64,000 bases of DNA from Eukaryota sp. TZLM1-RC (taxonomy: Eukaryota > Metamonada: BaSk clade): contig JAUPSS010000004.1 in NCBI GenBank assembly GCA_040285825.1, forward strand, positions 5,401,658 to 5,465,657, given 5' to 3'. The first letter of the stretch is position 1. Each line of letters begins with the position of its first letter. The position numbers and the translations under genes were made by a program. Of the stretch, positions 53,036 to 63,565 are shown one piece after another. The notes under the pieces are model-generated. The model worked only from the letters and a program-made list of their open reading frames with translations. It ran no database searches and had not been told where the DNA came from.

Positions 53036-53867
53036 CCCTGGGAGGTTCCTCATAGTCAACCAGATCTGAAAATAATAGTTCATACCTCTTCCTTTGCTCT
53101 TCGGAAAGATGCGAAGGAAAATTTGGTGTGCTAGGAGTGGAATCTCTAGCCTGGGGAGGGGAAACAGACAGATTGTTAACTCCTCTTACTGTTGATGTAG
53201 TAAGAGGAGATCCTGAAGTTGGGACAGCAGGATTTTGAATAGTTCTCCTAACAGTTGGAACTGCAGGGAGAAGCTGTTGAGAGTGAGAGGGTGGAACCTC
53301 AGAACTGAATGGAAGGGATGAAGATGGTACTTCAATGGCCTTCTTAGAGGAGGAAGAGGGTTGGTCTTCCGATCCTTCTTTTGCAGTGAGAGAAGGTTGA
53401 ACAGTCTCTCTGCTCTGAGTAGAAGGTGAAGGTGGTACTTCAGAACTTCTTCCAGGGAGGGGAGAAGGTGGGACTTCAGATGCCCCCAATTGCGAAGGGG
53501 GAAGAGGAGCAACGGAATCCTCTACGTCCTCGTCGTCGTAGGAGACCAACGAAGGACTTCTTCCTTCCGAAGGAACGGAATCCTTGTGAGGGTTGTCTCC
53601 TTCCACAGGAACAGAATCCTGAGGAGGGGAGCTTTCTTCCATGGGAACGGAATCCTCTGGAAGGTAATTGTCTTCCTTTGGGGTGGAACCCTCAGGGAGA
53701 GTTGCCTCAGGAAGCGCAGAAGCTTCAACCGAAGAAGGAGGCACGGAAGCAGGGTCTGTGGTTAGTGGTGAGGAAGAGGGACCAGTCTCTTCCTCAAGGA
53801 TCCTACGTTGAGCCGGGGACGACCCAATACGTATTGATGGTCTTGGCTGCTGGTTATTGTCTGACAT
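52983..53867 (-). pseudogene. Gag-like protein, N-terminal low-complexity part
   Basis: A 294-residue frame from ATG (MSDNNQQPRPSIRIG...). It is rich in S, P and E, with imperfect repeats of the form LPEDSVPMEESSPPQDSVPV. It ends in SEEQRKRYELLFSDLVDYEEPP, whose sequence continues in the next frame after a slip in a T run near 53033. Confidence 0.6.
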
Positions 53868-53987
53868 ACAATGTGGAGTAACAGAAGTGTAATTTATTAC
53901 GAAGAGGAATTGTATTCTCTCTTCTTAAGCTAACAGGCGGAATACTAATAACTAAACTATTAACTATAAATACTATTCAAGACTAAC

Positions 53988-54162
53988 ATATGGAGTTATC
54001 CCCAGTCCAACTGGCAGAAGATACATGACAAAAACCTTCACCCAGTAAAACTCCCCCAACTAATTTTCTGTTCAACATTTCAACCAATATTTGAACCATT
54101 CGAATTTAGTCAGGGGGAAAATGTACTTGGAAAGTAATCACCTAAAATGGAAAATAATTATG
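53988..54162 (+). pseudogene. Fanzor-family central fragment, right part
   Basis: Continues the match broken at 49902 (GVIPSPTGRRYMTK, then SVQHFNQYLNH, NLVRGKMYLESN), with one internal stop, and ends at AAAATGGAAAATAATTA where Ty3 sequence begins. Confidence 0.8.
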
Positions 54163-54946
54163 TTGGGTTTCGTGCACAAGTAAATAGCATTATAAACGAA
54201 GACAGATGTTTATCTATTTATCTTGAGCTTCAAGCTTCTCCCACTGAATCTGTTAGTTCCAAGACCAACATCACCGTTAAACCATTGAACAGTATAGAAA
54301 CTACCTGAATCAGAGTGGTATTCTGAGAGGATTTTCACTATAACATGTTTTTCGGCATCGCCCACAGCGACTGCCTTGAGGAACTCAATCTCCAGTGGAT
54401 TTTCTGCGTTATAGATTTTACAATCTTTCTTGGCAGCTTTTAATTCTGTGCCAGTAGTAAGATTCTTCAATAATAAGTGGATTTGGAAAGAAGGTCAATA
54501 ACTAAGAATGGTCCATTCCAAGATCCATGCAATTTATTATTTTGCTTGATTTTACGTAGGACGTAGTCACCAATAGTAAATACTATGTAACACGAATTAG
54601 TAATATCTACTGAAGTCGGAGTATTAAATGTTTAGTGACGCACTACTTCCCTTTTTTCTTGTAGACGAGTGTTTTTCATGTTGATGTCATCTAATAAAGG
54701 GATATTAGTTTCAAATTTGGATAAAGTTGACAACATTAGGCGTGAATTTGGAGTTTCATCATTGTTGATTGATTTGTTAAAAGCAGCCTGTAACCAGCGA
54801 CTAAGAGTTGACTGCGGAATGCAGAAGTATTGAGCTATATAAGCCTGTGGTTTGTTAAGAAACATATAGGTATAACAGGCCCTAACCTTAGTGTCCTCAG
54901 ATGCATGGACCCTTTGGGACGCAAGCTCTTGTGAAGACAACAACAT
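54163..54946 (-). pseudogene. Ty3 integrase C-terminal fragment with chromodomain-like tail
   Basis: Minus-strand order: a frame (54946-54632) with a helix-turn-helix-like YIAQYFCIPQSTLSRWL; then after a stop VFTIGDYVLRKIKQNNKLHG, SWNGPFLVIDLLSKSTYY, the GPF/Y module of Ty3 integrases; then a frameshift into LKNLTTGTELKAAK, followed by HVIVKILSEYHSDSGSFYTV-QWFNGD, which resembles a chromodomain. The outer edge reads TGTTGGG on the plus strand and may be a trace of the LTR end. The DDE core is missing. Confidence 0.72.
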
Positions 54947-55309
54947 GTCGTATGTATACCCAATAAATAATAGTGACTGTCTGTTTGTTAGTTTTGTTAA
55001 ATGTTATGGCAATAAAAAGCTCAATACTACAAAAGTATATTGATATAGACATTCTGTCCCAAAAGAAAGCAGGTTGATGTAAGACGTATAAGGTCTCTGC
55101 TTATGAAATTGTTGTGATGACATCATATCTCTTCTTTTACAAAAGAAGCAAGGTTGATCTTATTGTGTACAAGACGAACTGATATAGAACTACAGACGGG
55201 TTTAGCCCTTTTTCTTTGTCAATACAGGCTATTTATAATTTCTGAAAGAGCGTTTTGTGGGGTGAGTGAAAACTGAGTGAGTAAAGAAAGGTTTGTACTC
55301 ACAACCCAC
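54947..55309. other. Unassigned AT-rich segment
   Basis: No gene. A small CTTCTTTT/AAAAGAAG inverted repeat lies at 55131-55148. It may be more of the Ty3 fragment or the flank of the following Fanzor copy. Confidence 0.35.
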
Positions 55310-56377
55310 TCAAAAAGCGATCCTCAGACCAAGTTGAGAGTTAAAAACCGACCGGAATAGGTACCCAAAAGTAGAAAATGGGGTGACAAGTGCAATATTT
55401 GATAGTTAAGCTCATAATTATCACTACATCTCCTACATCGCTGAACTTGGGAATTGAAGCACCCACTATGGCATATTCTGTACCTATTCCTAGGTCAGAA
55501 GAAGACCGAAAACGTTTGGCTTCGCTGCTGCATACTCCACTGGAACCATTCCATAAATTTTGTTGCACTGCCTCCACTTGGCCAAAAGATGAAGTGTCAT
55601 GACCTCAATGACCTTTGACAGTCAAATAACGGCTTCAACATTAACTGTGAAGAACCATTTTTCAAGACCAAAAAAGTGGGCTTAAAGAGACTTTTATTAA
55701 AAAATGGCATAGAAGAAAAAATTAATGATTAGGTTGTCACCCACCACCAACTTTGAGGACCTGGCCAACGAATTTTCAAGGCCTTTCTGTTGTACACTTT
55801 TTGTAGAGACAACATTTTTAAATCTGTTGACAATTTCCTTTATCTAGACTCTCCCTCTTATACTTCCTTTTATACTTCTTCTCTTAATAATAATCTGGAC
55901 CGCCCTGCTTATTCAAAACTTTTCTATGCTGTTCTGTCCATTCTAGAAGAGGTAATTGCTGCCATAAATTGCGTCCACATTTCTATACACGGTAGCGTCC
56001 CAAAACAGACTTCCACAGAAGTTTTCTCCAAAATTAATGTGCGGGATTACTTCAAAAATTATTATTCCCAAACTCTGCCTGAAGGAAATCCTAGTTTGTA
56101 TCATAAGTCACTGAATAGAATCACCAGATACAGTATTCAGGAATATCTGGATTCGCTCGCTTTATCTGTAAAGCAAAACTTTCGAAAATTCTTGAATGAA
56201 TTTCTGGATCTTTATTTCTGTCATACCCGTCCAGATGAACTTTATTTTACTAGAATTCATGTTGTTGATACATTTTTTCAACTCCAACATAGTGCTGTTG
56301 ATTCTTCTATTCATCCTCGCTTTTGCTTAATTAATATCTTCTATAAGCTCAAATTGACTCTACCTAATCAAGTTTTG

Positions 56378-56389
56378 ATTATTGACAGC
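56378..56389. repeat. LINE target-site duplication, left copy
   Basis: ATTATTGACAGC, repeated exactly at 57674-57685. Confidence 0.88.
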
Positions 56390-57673
56390 AAAATTTTTGG
56401 CTAATTTGCTTGACATTGATTCTTCTTATTTACGCAGTCATATTTTTTGTAGCACAGAATTGGGAGGCATGGATTTTCACAAATCAAAATATTTGTGTAA
56501 AGCCGCATTCATTGGTGGAGGAAAAAATTTCGTTTTTGAATTTTTGAAACGTTTTCGTGAAAACCAGCATTTAATAGAATGTTGTGTTAGTGACTATTTA
56601 GTGTCCTTGCAGTAGTGAAACTGAATGCATCTCTCCTCACATATGGTCCAAATGCTTTCCTGCTGATATTCAAGAAATTCCACCCAGGAGTTTGATTTCC
56701 TTGAAATTTACATATGCTAAATTGCAGAAAAAGATATTAAAAGTTTTGCAAAACTTGGATTTCACTGTTCGTCTTAGCTTGGCTGAAGAAAAAAATCCCG
56801 TTTTTGCAAACTTTTTAATCGATCTTAAGGAAAGTAGCTCAAGTTGTGTCATTTCCCAGATTCGCAATTCATTTGGTTTATTATTAAATGATCATCAATG
56901 GACAACTGCCTTCAGGGTGAGGTGGTTTTTGTAACCATGTAGTGTGCCAAATGATTTGATTTGTCGTTGTGGTCAGCTCATTAATCTGAATCATTTATTT
57001 AATTGCAAATTTAATATTACATATCGCTCAGTTGTTCACGATGCTGTTATGGACCAACTATACGCTATGTGCAAAAGTCATCACATTGAAGCTTTTGTTG
57101 AACCACTTGTGCGAAGGTTGTCATCTGAAAATGAAGATGAAAATACTTTTGGGAAACGCCGTGCTGAATTAATTACCCCTGGGTCTGATGGTGTTATTAA
57201 AGTTGTTGATGTTGTCACTGTTGATGTTTGTAAAGACTCAGCAATTGATTGCTAAAAGAGATGAAACTCCACTTTGCTTTGCTGAAATGAGCAAAACCAA
57301 AAAGTACAATGAACCCTTATCTCAGCTAGGATGTGTTGAGCATGTCAAGTATCAGCTGGTTCCATTTGCTGTTTCTCTTTTTGGTAATATTGGAATATCT
57401 GGTATTAAATTTCTCGAAGGTTTCAGAAGTTTAATAAAAGAAAGAGCAGGAAAAAAATTGAACTTCAATTTCTCGCACAATGGAATTGTTTTTAGTATTC
57501 TTAAAGCAATTCCAGAAATGTTAACCAAAGCACTGTTACAATTAGGAATAGAGTATGAAAATCGCGCGCTTAAAAGATTTGATGATGTTGATGCGTGTAT
57601 TGAGGATATTGAGTTCTAGTTTTTTTGTTTAATGTTTTGTTAGCGTTGAAAATAAATTTCATGTTTAAAAAAA
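56390..57673 (+). mobile_element. LINE (family A relative), 5'-truncated, inserted in the Fanzor gene
   Basis: 1284 bp ending in an A run, flanked by a 12-bp target duplication. It encodes only the post-RT half: DIDSSYLRSHIF, KAAFIGGGKNFVFEF, LAEEKNPVFANF, the zinc motif CRCGQLINLNHLFNC, HDAVMDQL, EPLVRRL, RAELITPG, VKVV and the C-terminal tail to DIEF. At least two frameshifts or stops are present. Confidence 0.9.
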
Positions 57674-57746
57674 ATTATTGACAGCCTTGAAGAACTGTTG
57701 TCCCCGAGAATTATGTTTTTACATCAAAATCTAAACTTATTTTTAC
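57674..57746 (+). pseudogene. Fanzor gene piece between the two LINEs
   Basis: 73 bp. It includes the right 12-bp duplication (57674-57685) and the left copy of the next 15-bp one (57732-57746, TAAACTTATTTTTAC). Its reading frame is open and matches the phase on both sides. Confidence 0.8.
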
Positions 57747-60020
57747 AGAATAATTATTTATTGAATTTGCACACTTGATTAAATTGAATCATAACTAATG
57801 GGACGACTATCATTAAACCAAGATTTCCTCTACATAATCTTGATTTGCTTGCTGTCTAGCTAAAGCTTCTCTAATTCGATTGAAAAACCGCGGTAATCTA
57901 TTAATAATGGCAAATTGAATCCGTGAACGCCATAAAAAAATATCAAATCTTTTCATTGTTTTTTCTTTCACCATTTTTTGGAAGTCATCCAAAAAAGTTT
58001 CTGCTTCAACTGATAATCTTCCATTTATCGAAAATGGGAAAGCAATAAAAACCAACTGTGTATTTCTATCGACATTTGCATCTTCAATTTCTTTATCATA
58101 TTTTCTATGTTTTTCTTTTGCTTTAAAATCCAGAGCAGCCACAGGATTAAGTTTTCTTCTGCGAACCAAAGTATCGTTTGCAACATTACATGAGACAAAG
58201 TCAACAATAGCTTCAGAATTATCAATCCAATCACAGTATACATCACCTCTATCATCAGAACCAAAATTATTCAGAGAAAGTGTTTCTTTCAGCAGGGGCT
58301 CTTTGATACACGATATCCTTGCAGTTTGTGCCATATTGAAAACAGTGTCTCTAACAGCATCATGTAGTGAAGAACGATAAGTTATCAATTTAGAGCAATT
58401 TAGAACATGGCGCAAAGTGAGTTGAGGTGAATTCGAACAAATACATTTTTCTTTTGATAATAATTGGTTAATGGGGATGTTCAAATATAATCTCATTTTT
58501 GTTACAAATGCTTCATTAGTGGTACACAATCCAAATCTTCGTGGTACAATGGTTACAAAAAGTGAAGAATCTGACGCCTTGTTTTCACAAACACCCTTTT
58601 CCAATAACAATGAGTGAAGATCTTGATTTAAAACAGCCGAGCTGCAAATATTAATATAAAGATCTTTTTCATACATTCCAGTCAATCTTTTCTGTAATGT
58701 TCGAAGAGTGTACTTCAAATTTAAAACATTTTTTTCTGGAATATTGCCATTGAATGATTGGGGAAAACATCGACCCCATTTTTCTACATCAATTCTTGAA
58801 ATTTCTTCATTTAATGCAAAAACAGTGGAACTTTGCGTTGTCATCAATAAATCTTCCCAATCTGCAAATCTTTCGGAAAACTCAAAGATTGTATTTCTGC
58901 ATCCACCAACAAAAGCACACGAGGTAAGAATAGAAGCCTTCGTCCACCCTAAACCACCATAATGTGGACTAAGGTAAGCATGATCTGGAATTTGAAACAT
59001 TTTACATCCCAGTAATTGAGACAGAACTTTTTGCACGTAACTCATTAAACTTTTTGAGCCAAAGGTCTAGTGACGAGAGGATTTGTAGATCGAAATATAT
59101 GATTAAAATTGGAACTAAAACACAGTCTTATAATGGTAAATTTGATGTGTTTTTTTATATCTAAATTCATCATTCGGTCAATTTTGTCAGAAATTGAGTT
59201 CAACTTTTCAAACAATTTTTGGTAATTTCATCATTATTTCCTAAAAACGAACCCAAATGACGAATAGCATCAATTGAATATAATTTGGCTTGAATTTCAA
59301 TATCATCAATTACTGTGGAAACTGGAGAATTCGATAACAAAACACATTTAAGTAAATTAAGTCGGAGACCAATTTTGGTAAATAATTCTTTAAAACATAC
59401 AGTTGCTTTTTTCACAATATTTAAATCACCAATAAGCACAACATCATCCATATATGCAATCATTTTTAGTGAAGGAAACATCTCTTGAATTTGCAGTAGA
59501 ATAGGATGGATGGCCAAACAAAACAAAAGAGGTCCTAACGGATCTCCTTGCTTTACGCCAGTTGATGAATTCAAAATGTTGTTACCAAAATGTAAATTAG
59601 AATATGTGCAATAAGTTGATTGAAAATATGGTATTAATTCCGGCATATATTGCAATAGAGCACCATGGATACTGCGACGACTTAGTGAATTGAAAGCATT
59701 ACTAAAATCCAATGACATGCAAACATTGAATTCATTTTGACGAAATAAGACATCAGTGGCAAAAATCGCTGAAGAGACTCCATCAGTAGTATTTATACCA
59801 TATTGAAAGGGTAATAAAATCTTTTTAGCTTTTTCATTGAACCTGCTTAAGCAACACGCAGAAAAAATATTGTGTAAGCTCTCAGAGACTGCAATAGGAC
59901 GAACATCCATTTTTGAATTTTTGACAAGTGCAGTCAAACGAGAACTTCTTAATTCTTCTGGGTATTTGCGTTGACCAGATAATATTTGGTTGAAAAATTT
60001 AGTCAATAAACCAAGGTCAA
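57747..60020 (-). mobile_element. LINE family B, longest copy (RT to 3' end), inserted in the Fanzor gene
   Basis: 2274 bp on the minus strand, flanked by TAAACTTATTTTTAC at 57732-57746 and 60021-60035. Frame 1 (to 59200) holds the RT: RSSRLTALVKNSKMDVRPIA, CMSLDFSNAFNSLSR, STGVKQGDPLGPLLFCLAIH and AYMDDVVLIGD with an intact YMDD box. A frameshift near 59100-59200 leads to frame 2 (59045-57813) with CICSNSPQLTLRHVLNC, HDAVRD, IKEPLL, RGDVYCDW and EAIVDFVS, the zinc knuckle and restriction-like endonuclease. The N-terminal third is missing (5' truncation). Confidence 0.92.
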
Positions 60021-60741
60021 TAAACTTATTTTTACCTAATTGAGATAAAATTCAAGGAGTCAATTACTTTTTAAGGGTCGACCCACTAGAGTACCTGATT
60101 TCATGTTTGTTTAAGGGAATTAATTTTTTGAAAAATAATTCCTTCACAAATAATGATCATTTTAAGTAAAAGTTATTTCGACTTCAGACCACTGATATAC
60201 CTGGACATGCTTTCTAGGATACCCAAGCAATGTACAGAATTTTGATCCCAGATGAAATAAATTACCAGAAAAATTCGGAAGCGCTAAGGGGTGGAAATTT
60301 TGAAGAATTCCAACATCAATATTGGAAATGGATAATGCGGACAGGTAAAAGAGTTTTCCATCAGACAGTTTACTGTTTTCATTTTTCTGTGAGGACTGAT
60401 GGTGTAAGTTGCTCATTACATCTCATAAAGCTGGGAAGAGTCGCCTCAAGAAGCCCGAACAAGGTGAAAAAGATCCGTCCTTGACTGAAATTTCAGGAGA
60501 TGAGCTGATAAATAATACCTTCACAGTAATTGACCCTGGCATTAGGGAATAATTGATGGCTGGGAAACGAAAATTAATTTGCCCAAATCCCAACATGTTA
60601 ACTGAACCGCAATCAACTCCAACAAATTCAAGATTAGAATGGGACGAATGGCGTCATGAAGAAAACAAAGGAAGAAATAGAGGTTTTATTAACAGAATGA
60701 AAAAATGTTGCCTAAAGTCTATTGTAGTAAAGAGAAGTCTA

Positions 60742-60797
60742 TGAGGAAAAGTTGATTTATTTTCTAATCATATTATATAACCCTTGGGGCGCCAACA
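60742..60797. repeat. LTR-like fragment within the Fanzor remnant
   Basis: GTTGATTTATTTTCTAATCA to CTTGGGGCGCCAACA matches the 3' half of the LTR at 27084-27164 and the core of 25613-25736. AAAAG occurs on both sides. It may be a truncated solo LTR. Confidence 0.6.
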
Positions 60798-61335
60798 AAA
60801 AGAAAAAAGACAAAACAAAAGATTCTAGACTTCAGATTAAAACAAAATCCTCCTCCTCCAAATGAAAACAAGAAAAGAATATTAAAGGAATATACCTTCA
60901 AGAGGTTGACTGCTCCTCAACGAAGAAGAGAAACTCTGAACAAAGACCATCAAAAATTCTACAAGGATGTTAAAGAATCATGGATTATTCAAAACACAAC
61001 TGTAAAGCAGTGGGAAGAAGAATTGAAACAATTTTCAAAAAAAAACTCTAGAACATGAAAAATTCCTAAACTACTGCAAGGCAAAAAACAACTCTTCTCT
61101 CCAAATTGGAGCTTTTTACTTTAATAAAGAATTAAGAGTCATTAAACTGCGAAGATTCATGGCCACAGAGAAGCTTGAAGCAAAGTGGATGAATGAATTT
61201 CAAAATAGGTTTGCAGGTCCAGAAGATAACATTGTAGTGATGGGTGATTGGAAGCAAACCAATTTTAATGTCTATGGAATCGTAATGTCAAAACTGTTCT
61301 CAATATGATTCATGTTGTGGATCGGTATCTCAAAG

Positions 61336-61384
61336 GAAATGAAAGACCTCAAGTTTTGAATCAAAACTTGAGGTCTTTCATTTC
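61336..61384. repeat. Perfect palindrome, 24-bp arms, 1-nt centre
   Basis: GAAATGAAAGACCTCAAGTT plus TTGA, one A, then the exact reverse complement. It lies at the point where recognisable Fanzor sequence ends. Confidence 0.9.
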
Positions 61385-61505
61385 AAAACTTTTGAACAGC
61401 TCAAATTGATTCATTTCATTTCATAAAACATATTCTTCATATTTGCTTCATATTCTAGTAATCTCAACGGGTTACTACTATTTGACATTTTTATGCTGCT
61501 AGCTG

Positions 61506-62621
61506 ATGTCCAGTCTTACCTCTTGTATACTTCACAAGCATGATCTCAATGATGATCACATAATGTTCTTCCTGCTTCGTCTTATCCATCATTTTGGTAT
61601 CCTTCAGTACCGCCACATTCATATGCGCACGCTTCTAACTCCCTTTCAAACACTACCTTCAACACCATCCTCTCTCACAAAATCTTTAAAAGCAATAATC
61701 ACTCCTTCCAATATCACTGCTCTCAACCGTCGTACCCTTGCCAGTCTATGCAGCACATTAACATCTGGAAGCCCCAAGCCTAACCATCATCTCTCCAGAA
61801 ACATGGATATTTTCTTTGTACTGTGTCCCCTCTCGGTCAAAATTCAGCTGACTTCTAAAGACTTTGATGATGTCATCGCCAGTTTTCCATCTACTACCTC
61901 ACTACTATTTGTTCATTCTGGGACAATACCGTTTGAGTCCAGAGAAAATCTTTTGTTTCTTTCCTTTAAAGATTTAACTCACTTCGTACCATTTTCCAAT
62001 CTATTTATAATGAATAATTTACCAGATATCTCAAGTGACGTCAGAAGTGATGACGTAATACGTGATCTTTTTGAGCTTTCACCAAGGACTTTTCCTGACT
62101 TTATTACCAATTTTGATACTCCTAGGCCAGTTTTTTTTAGTAAATGTGATTTTGGATCAGATTCACTAGATCAGAAATCAGAAAGTGAAGATCAAAAAGT
62201 AGGTCAAAAAGAAGCAAATTTTACAGAAATCTTGGAAGGTCTTTTGAAAAGTGATTTGGAATTCAGTACTCTTGAAGCAGTTCTTCCTTCTATTCTAGAT
62301 GTTTATCAACAATTGAATCAAATGAGCCAAGGTCAAAAAGAAGAAATTTTGGTAAAAGTCAAGAATTTTCTGAGCTCTTTACCACGTGGACACAAATATT
62401 TCATTCATAGATCAATTTCTTTTCTTTTAATCATCCCAATTCTGTCTTATGTAAACCCGAATAGTAAGGAATTAATTGTCTTTTGTAAAAAAGCCAGAAG
62501 TTTTTTGAATAGTTATCTTGATTTAATGGTATCAGAGGGTGTTTCTTTCGATGCCAAAGAATTAGTAAAGAAATACTGTGGACTTTTAGAACCTGATCAA
62601 AAGAAAATCAGAATTGATTAG
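61506..62621 (+). CDS. Hypothetical protein, 371 residues
   Basis: An uninterrupted frame from ATG to TAG, in a region with otherwise broken frames, and so probably a real gene. I do not recognise the family. The first half is mixed (MDIFFVLCPLSVKIQLTSKD, LLFLSFKDLTHFVPFSNLF). The middle is polar (SDSLDQKSESEDQK). The C-terminal third looks alpha-helical (FSTLEAVLPSILDVYQQLNQ, LIVFCKKARSFLNSYLDLMV, LVKKYCGLLEPDQKK). There is no signal peptide, no clear membrane span and no catalytic motif. An intron or later start (for example the M at residue 40) cannot be excluded. Confidence 0.6.
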   Translation: MSSLTSCILHKHDLNDDHIMFFLLRLIHHFGILQYRHIHMRTLLTPFQTLPSTPSSLTKSLKAIITPSNITALNRRTLASLCSTLTSGSPKPNHHLSRNMDIFFVLCPLSVKIQLTSKDFDDVIASFPSTTSLLFVHSGTIPFESRENLLFLSFKDLTHFVPFSNLFIMNNLPDISSDVRSDDVIRDLFELSPRTFPDFITNFDTPRPVFFSKCDFGSDSLDQKSESEDQKVGQKEANFTEILEGLLKSDLEFSTLEAVLPSILDVYQQLNQMSQGQKEEILVKVKNFLSSLPRGHKYFIHRSISFLLIIPILSYVNPNSKELIVFCKKARSFLNSYLDLMVSEGVSFDAKELVKKYCGLLEPDQKKIRID

Positions 62622-63069
62622 GTTGAAACTATTTTTCATTTTAATTCTTTTAATTCTTTACAAATATATTGAAATAATTTCCTTTTAAATTTTATTAAGA
62701 GCCTTTTTGTCAAACTACTCAGCATTTTGGAACATCATTTTTTTCTGTTGGTATTTTTTTGAATTGTCAACTTTTTTTCTTCTATAAGCTATCGAAATAT
62801 CGAACTTTTTCTCTAAAAAATAATAAATGTGTATTCTTTTTATTGCTGAAATTAAACTTTATCAACCTATTGAAAATACTTGTAATTTAATTAAAAGGTA
62901 ATTATTTTTAATTTAGTTGTTCAATTTTAAAATTAAGGATTAGTAGACAAGCAGCAGGGAAATCTTGATTTCTTATGAGAACTAATAAATCTTTTCTATT
63001 ATCGTCACTCTTTAGCTACTCTTCATAGTTTTATTTCTAGTTCAAGAAAATATTCAAAAAAATGAAGAT
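62622..63069. other. AT-rich intergenic DNA, no gene seen
   Basis: Low-complexity sequence, rich in A and T runs, between the hypothetical gene and the LINE fragments. Confidence 0.5.
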
Positions 63070-63535
63070 CCACTGATGATATGAGATCCACTGATCTATG
63101 TAATGATTCTTTTATTCCAATGGCTCAATCAAAATATAGGAACCCCTTAACTGTTTCCGAAAAAGTCAAAATTGACAAATACAAAGCAAAATTGTTATCC
63201 TTGAATGCAGAATTGCATACTCATTATGTCCTCTGTCCATTTGCAGTTCCCCTTTATGGAACGCTTGGACCTCTTGCTTTGACTTTCCTGGATGATTTTG
63301 TTGAAATTGTGAAACAACATACTGGAAGAGTTTTTGACAAGAGTTTTTGGCAAAACAGAATTGTATTTTCAATTTTCAAAGGTGTTGTTCCCTTACTATC
63401 TTCAGCTTTGTTACCTCTTGGACGCGTTTATGAAAGAAAAACCTCCAGTCAATTGTTTTTGGCTGATTTGGGTTATGAAGACATAGAATTTTAACCAGGT
63501 CGTATCGTTTGTTTTTTATTGGAATAAATAAAAAA
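63070..63535 (+). mobile_element. LINE family C 3' end, 5'-truncated
   Basis: An open frame (63081-63494) starting MRSTDLCNDSFIPMAQSKYR matches the C-terminal part of the copy at 43235-45106 (VRSTDVGNDAFIPMARSKYR) to its end (ADLGYEDIEF), followed by the same 3' sequence GTTTGTTTTTTATTGGAATA. Confidence 0.85.
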
Positions 63536-63565
63536 AGATATCAAAAAATGAATAATAATAATTTC

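Larger units (their letters stand above)
49903..53987 (-). mobile_element. Ty3-type gag-protease fragment inserted in a Fanzor copy
   Basis: 4085 bp on the minus strand carrying gag-like frames, a zinc knuckle and an aspartic protease, but ending abruptly before reverse transcriptase. There are no LTRs at the ends. The 5' side (53900-53987) contains ACTAATAACTAAACTAT and a GGCGG-containing stretch that resemble the DNA just before and inside the 3' LTR at 25613-25800, so the insert may start upstream of an LTR. A 15-bp direct repeat of the target flanks it, longer than the 4-6 bp made by LTR integrases. Confidence 0.8.
55310..61335 (+). pseudogene. Fanzor-like gene opened by two LINEs and an LTR piece
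   Basis: Pieces in order: 5' flank and start (55310-56389), 57674-57746, and 60021-61335. Across both LINE target duplications the same frame continues (LTLPNQVLIIDS, then LEELLSPRIMFLHQN, then PN-stop-DKIQGVNYFL), so these are parts of one gene. The N-terminal part (55790-56389) has a helical segment, YSIQEYLDSLALSVKQNFRK. Next comes FHFSVRTDGVSCSLHLIK, then TFTVIDPGIRE, the RuvC-I motif (60520-60550), and FNIVVMGDW-type sequence near 61230-61250. Without the insertions it would span about 2.4 kb. Stops and the lost zinc ribbon show it is dead. Confidence 0.72.

Noticed and set aside
53186-53881. Plus-strand repetitive frames opposite the gag-like region
   Set aside because: They mirror the low-complexity serine/proline repeats of the minus-strand gag frame.
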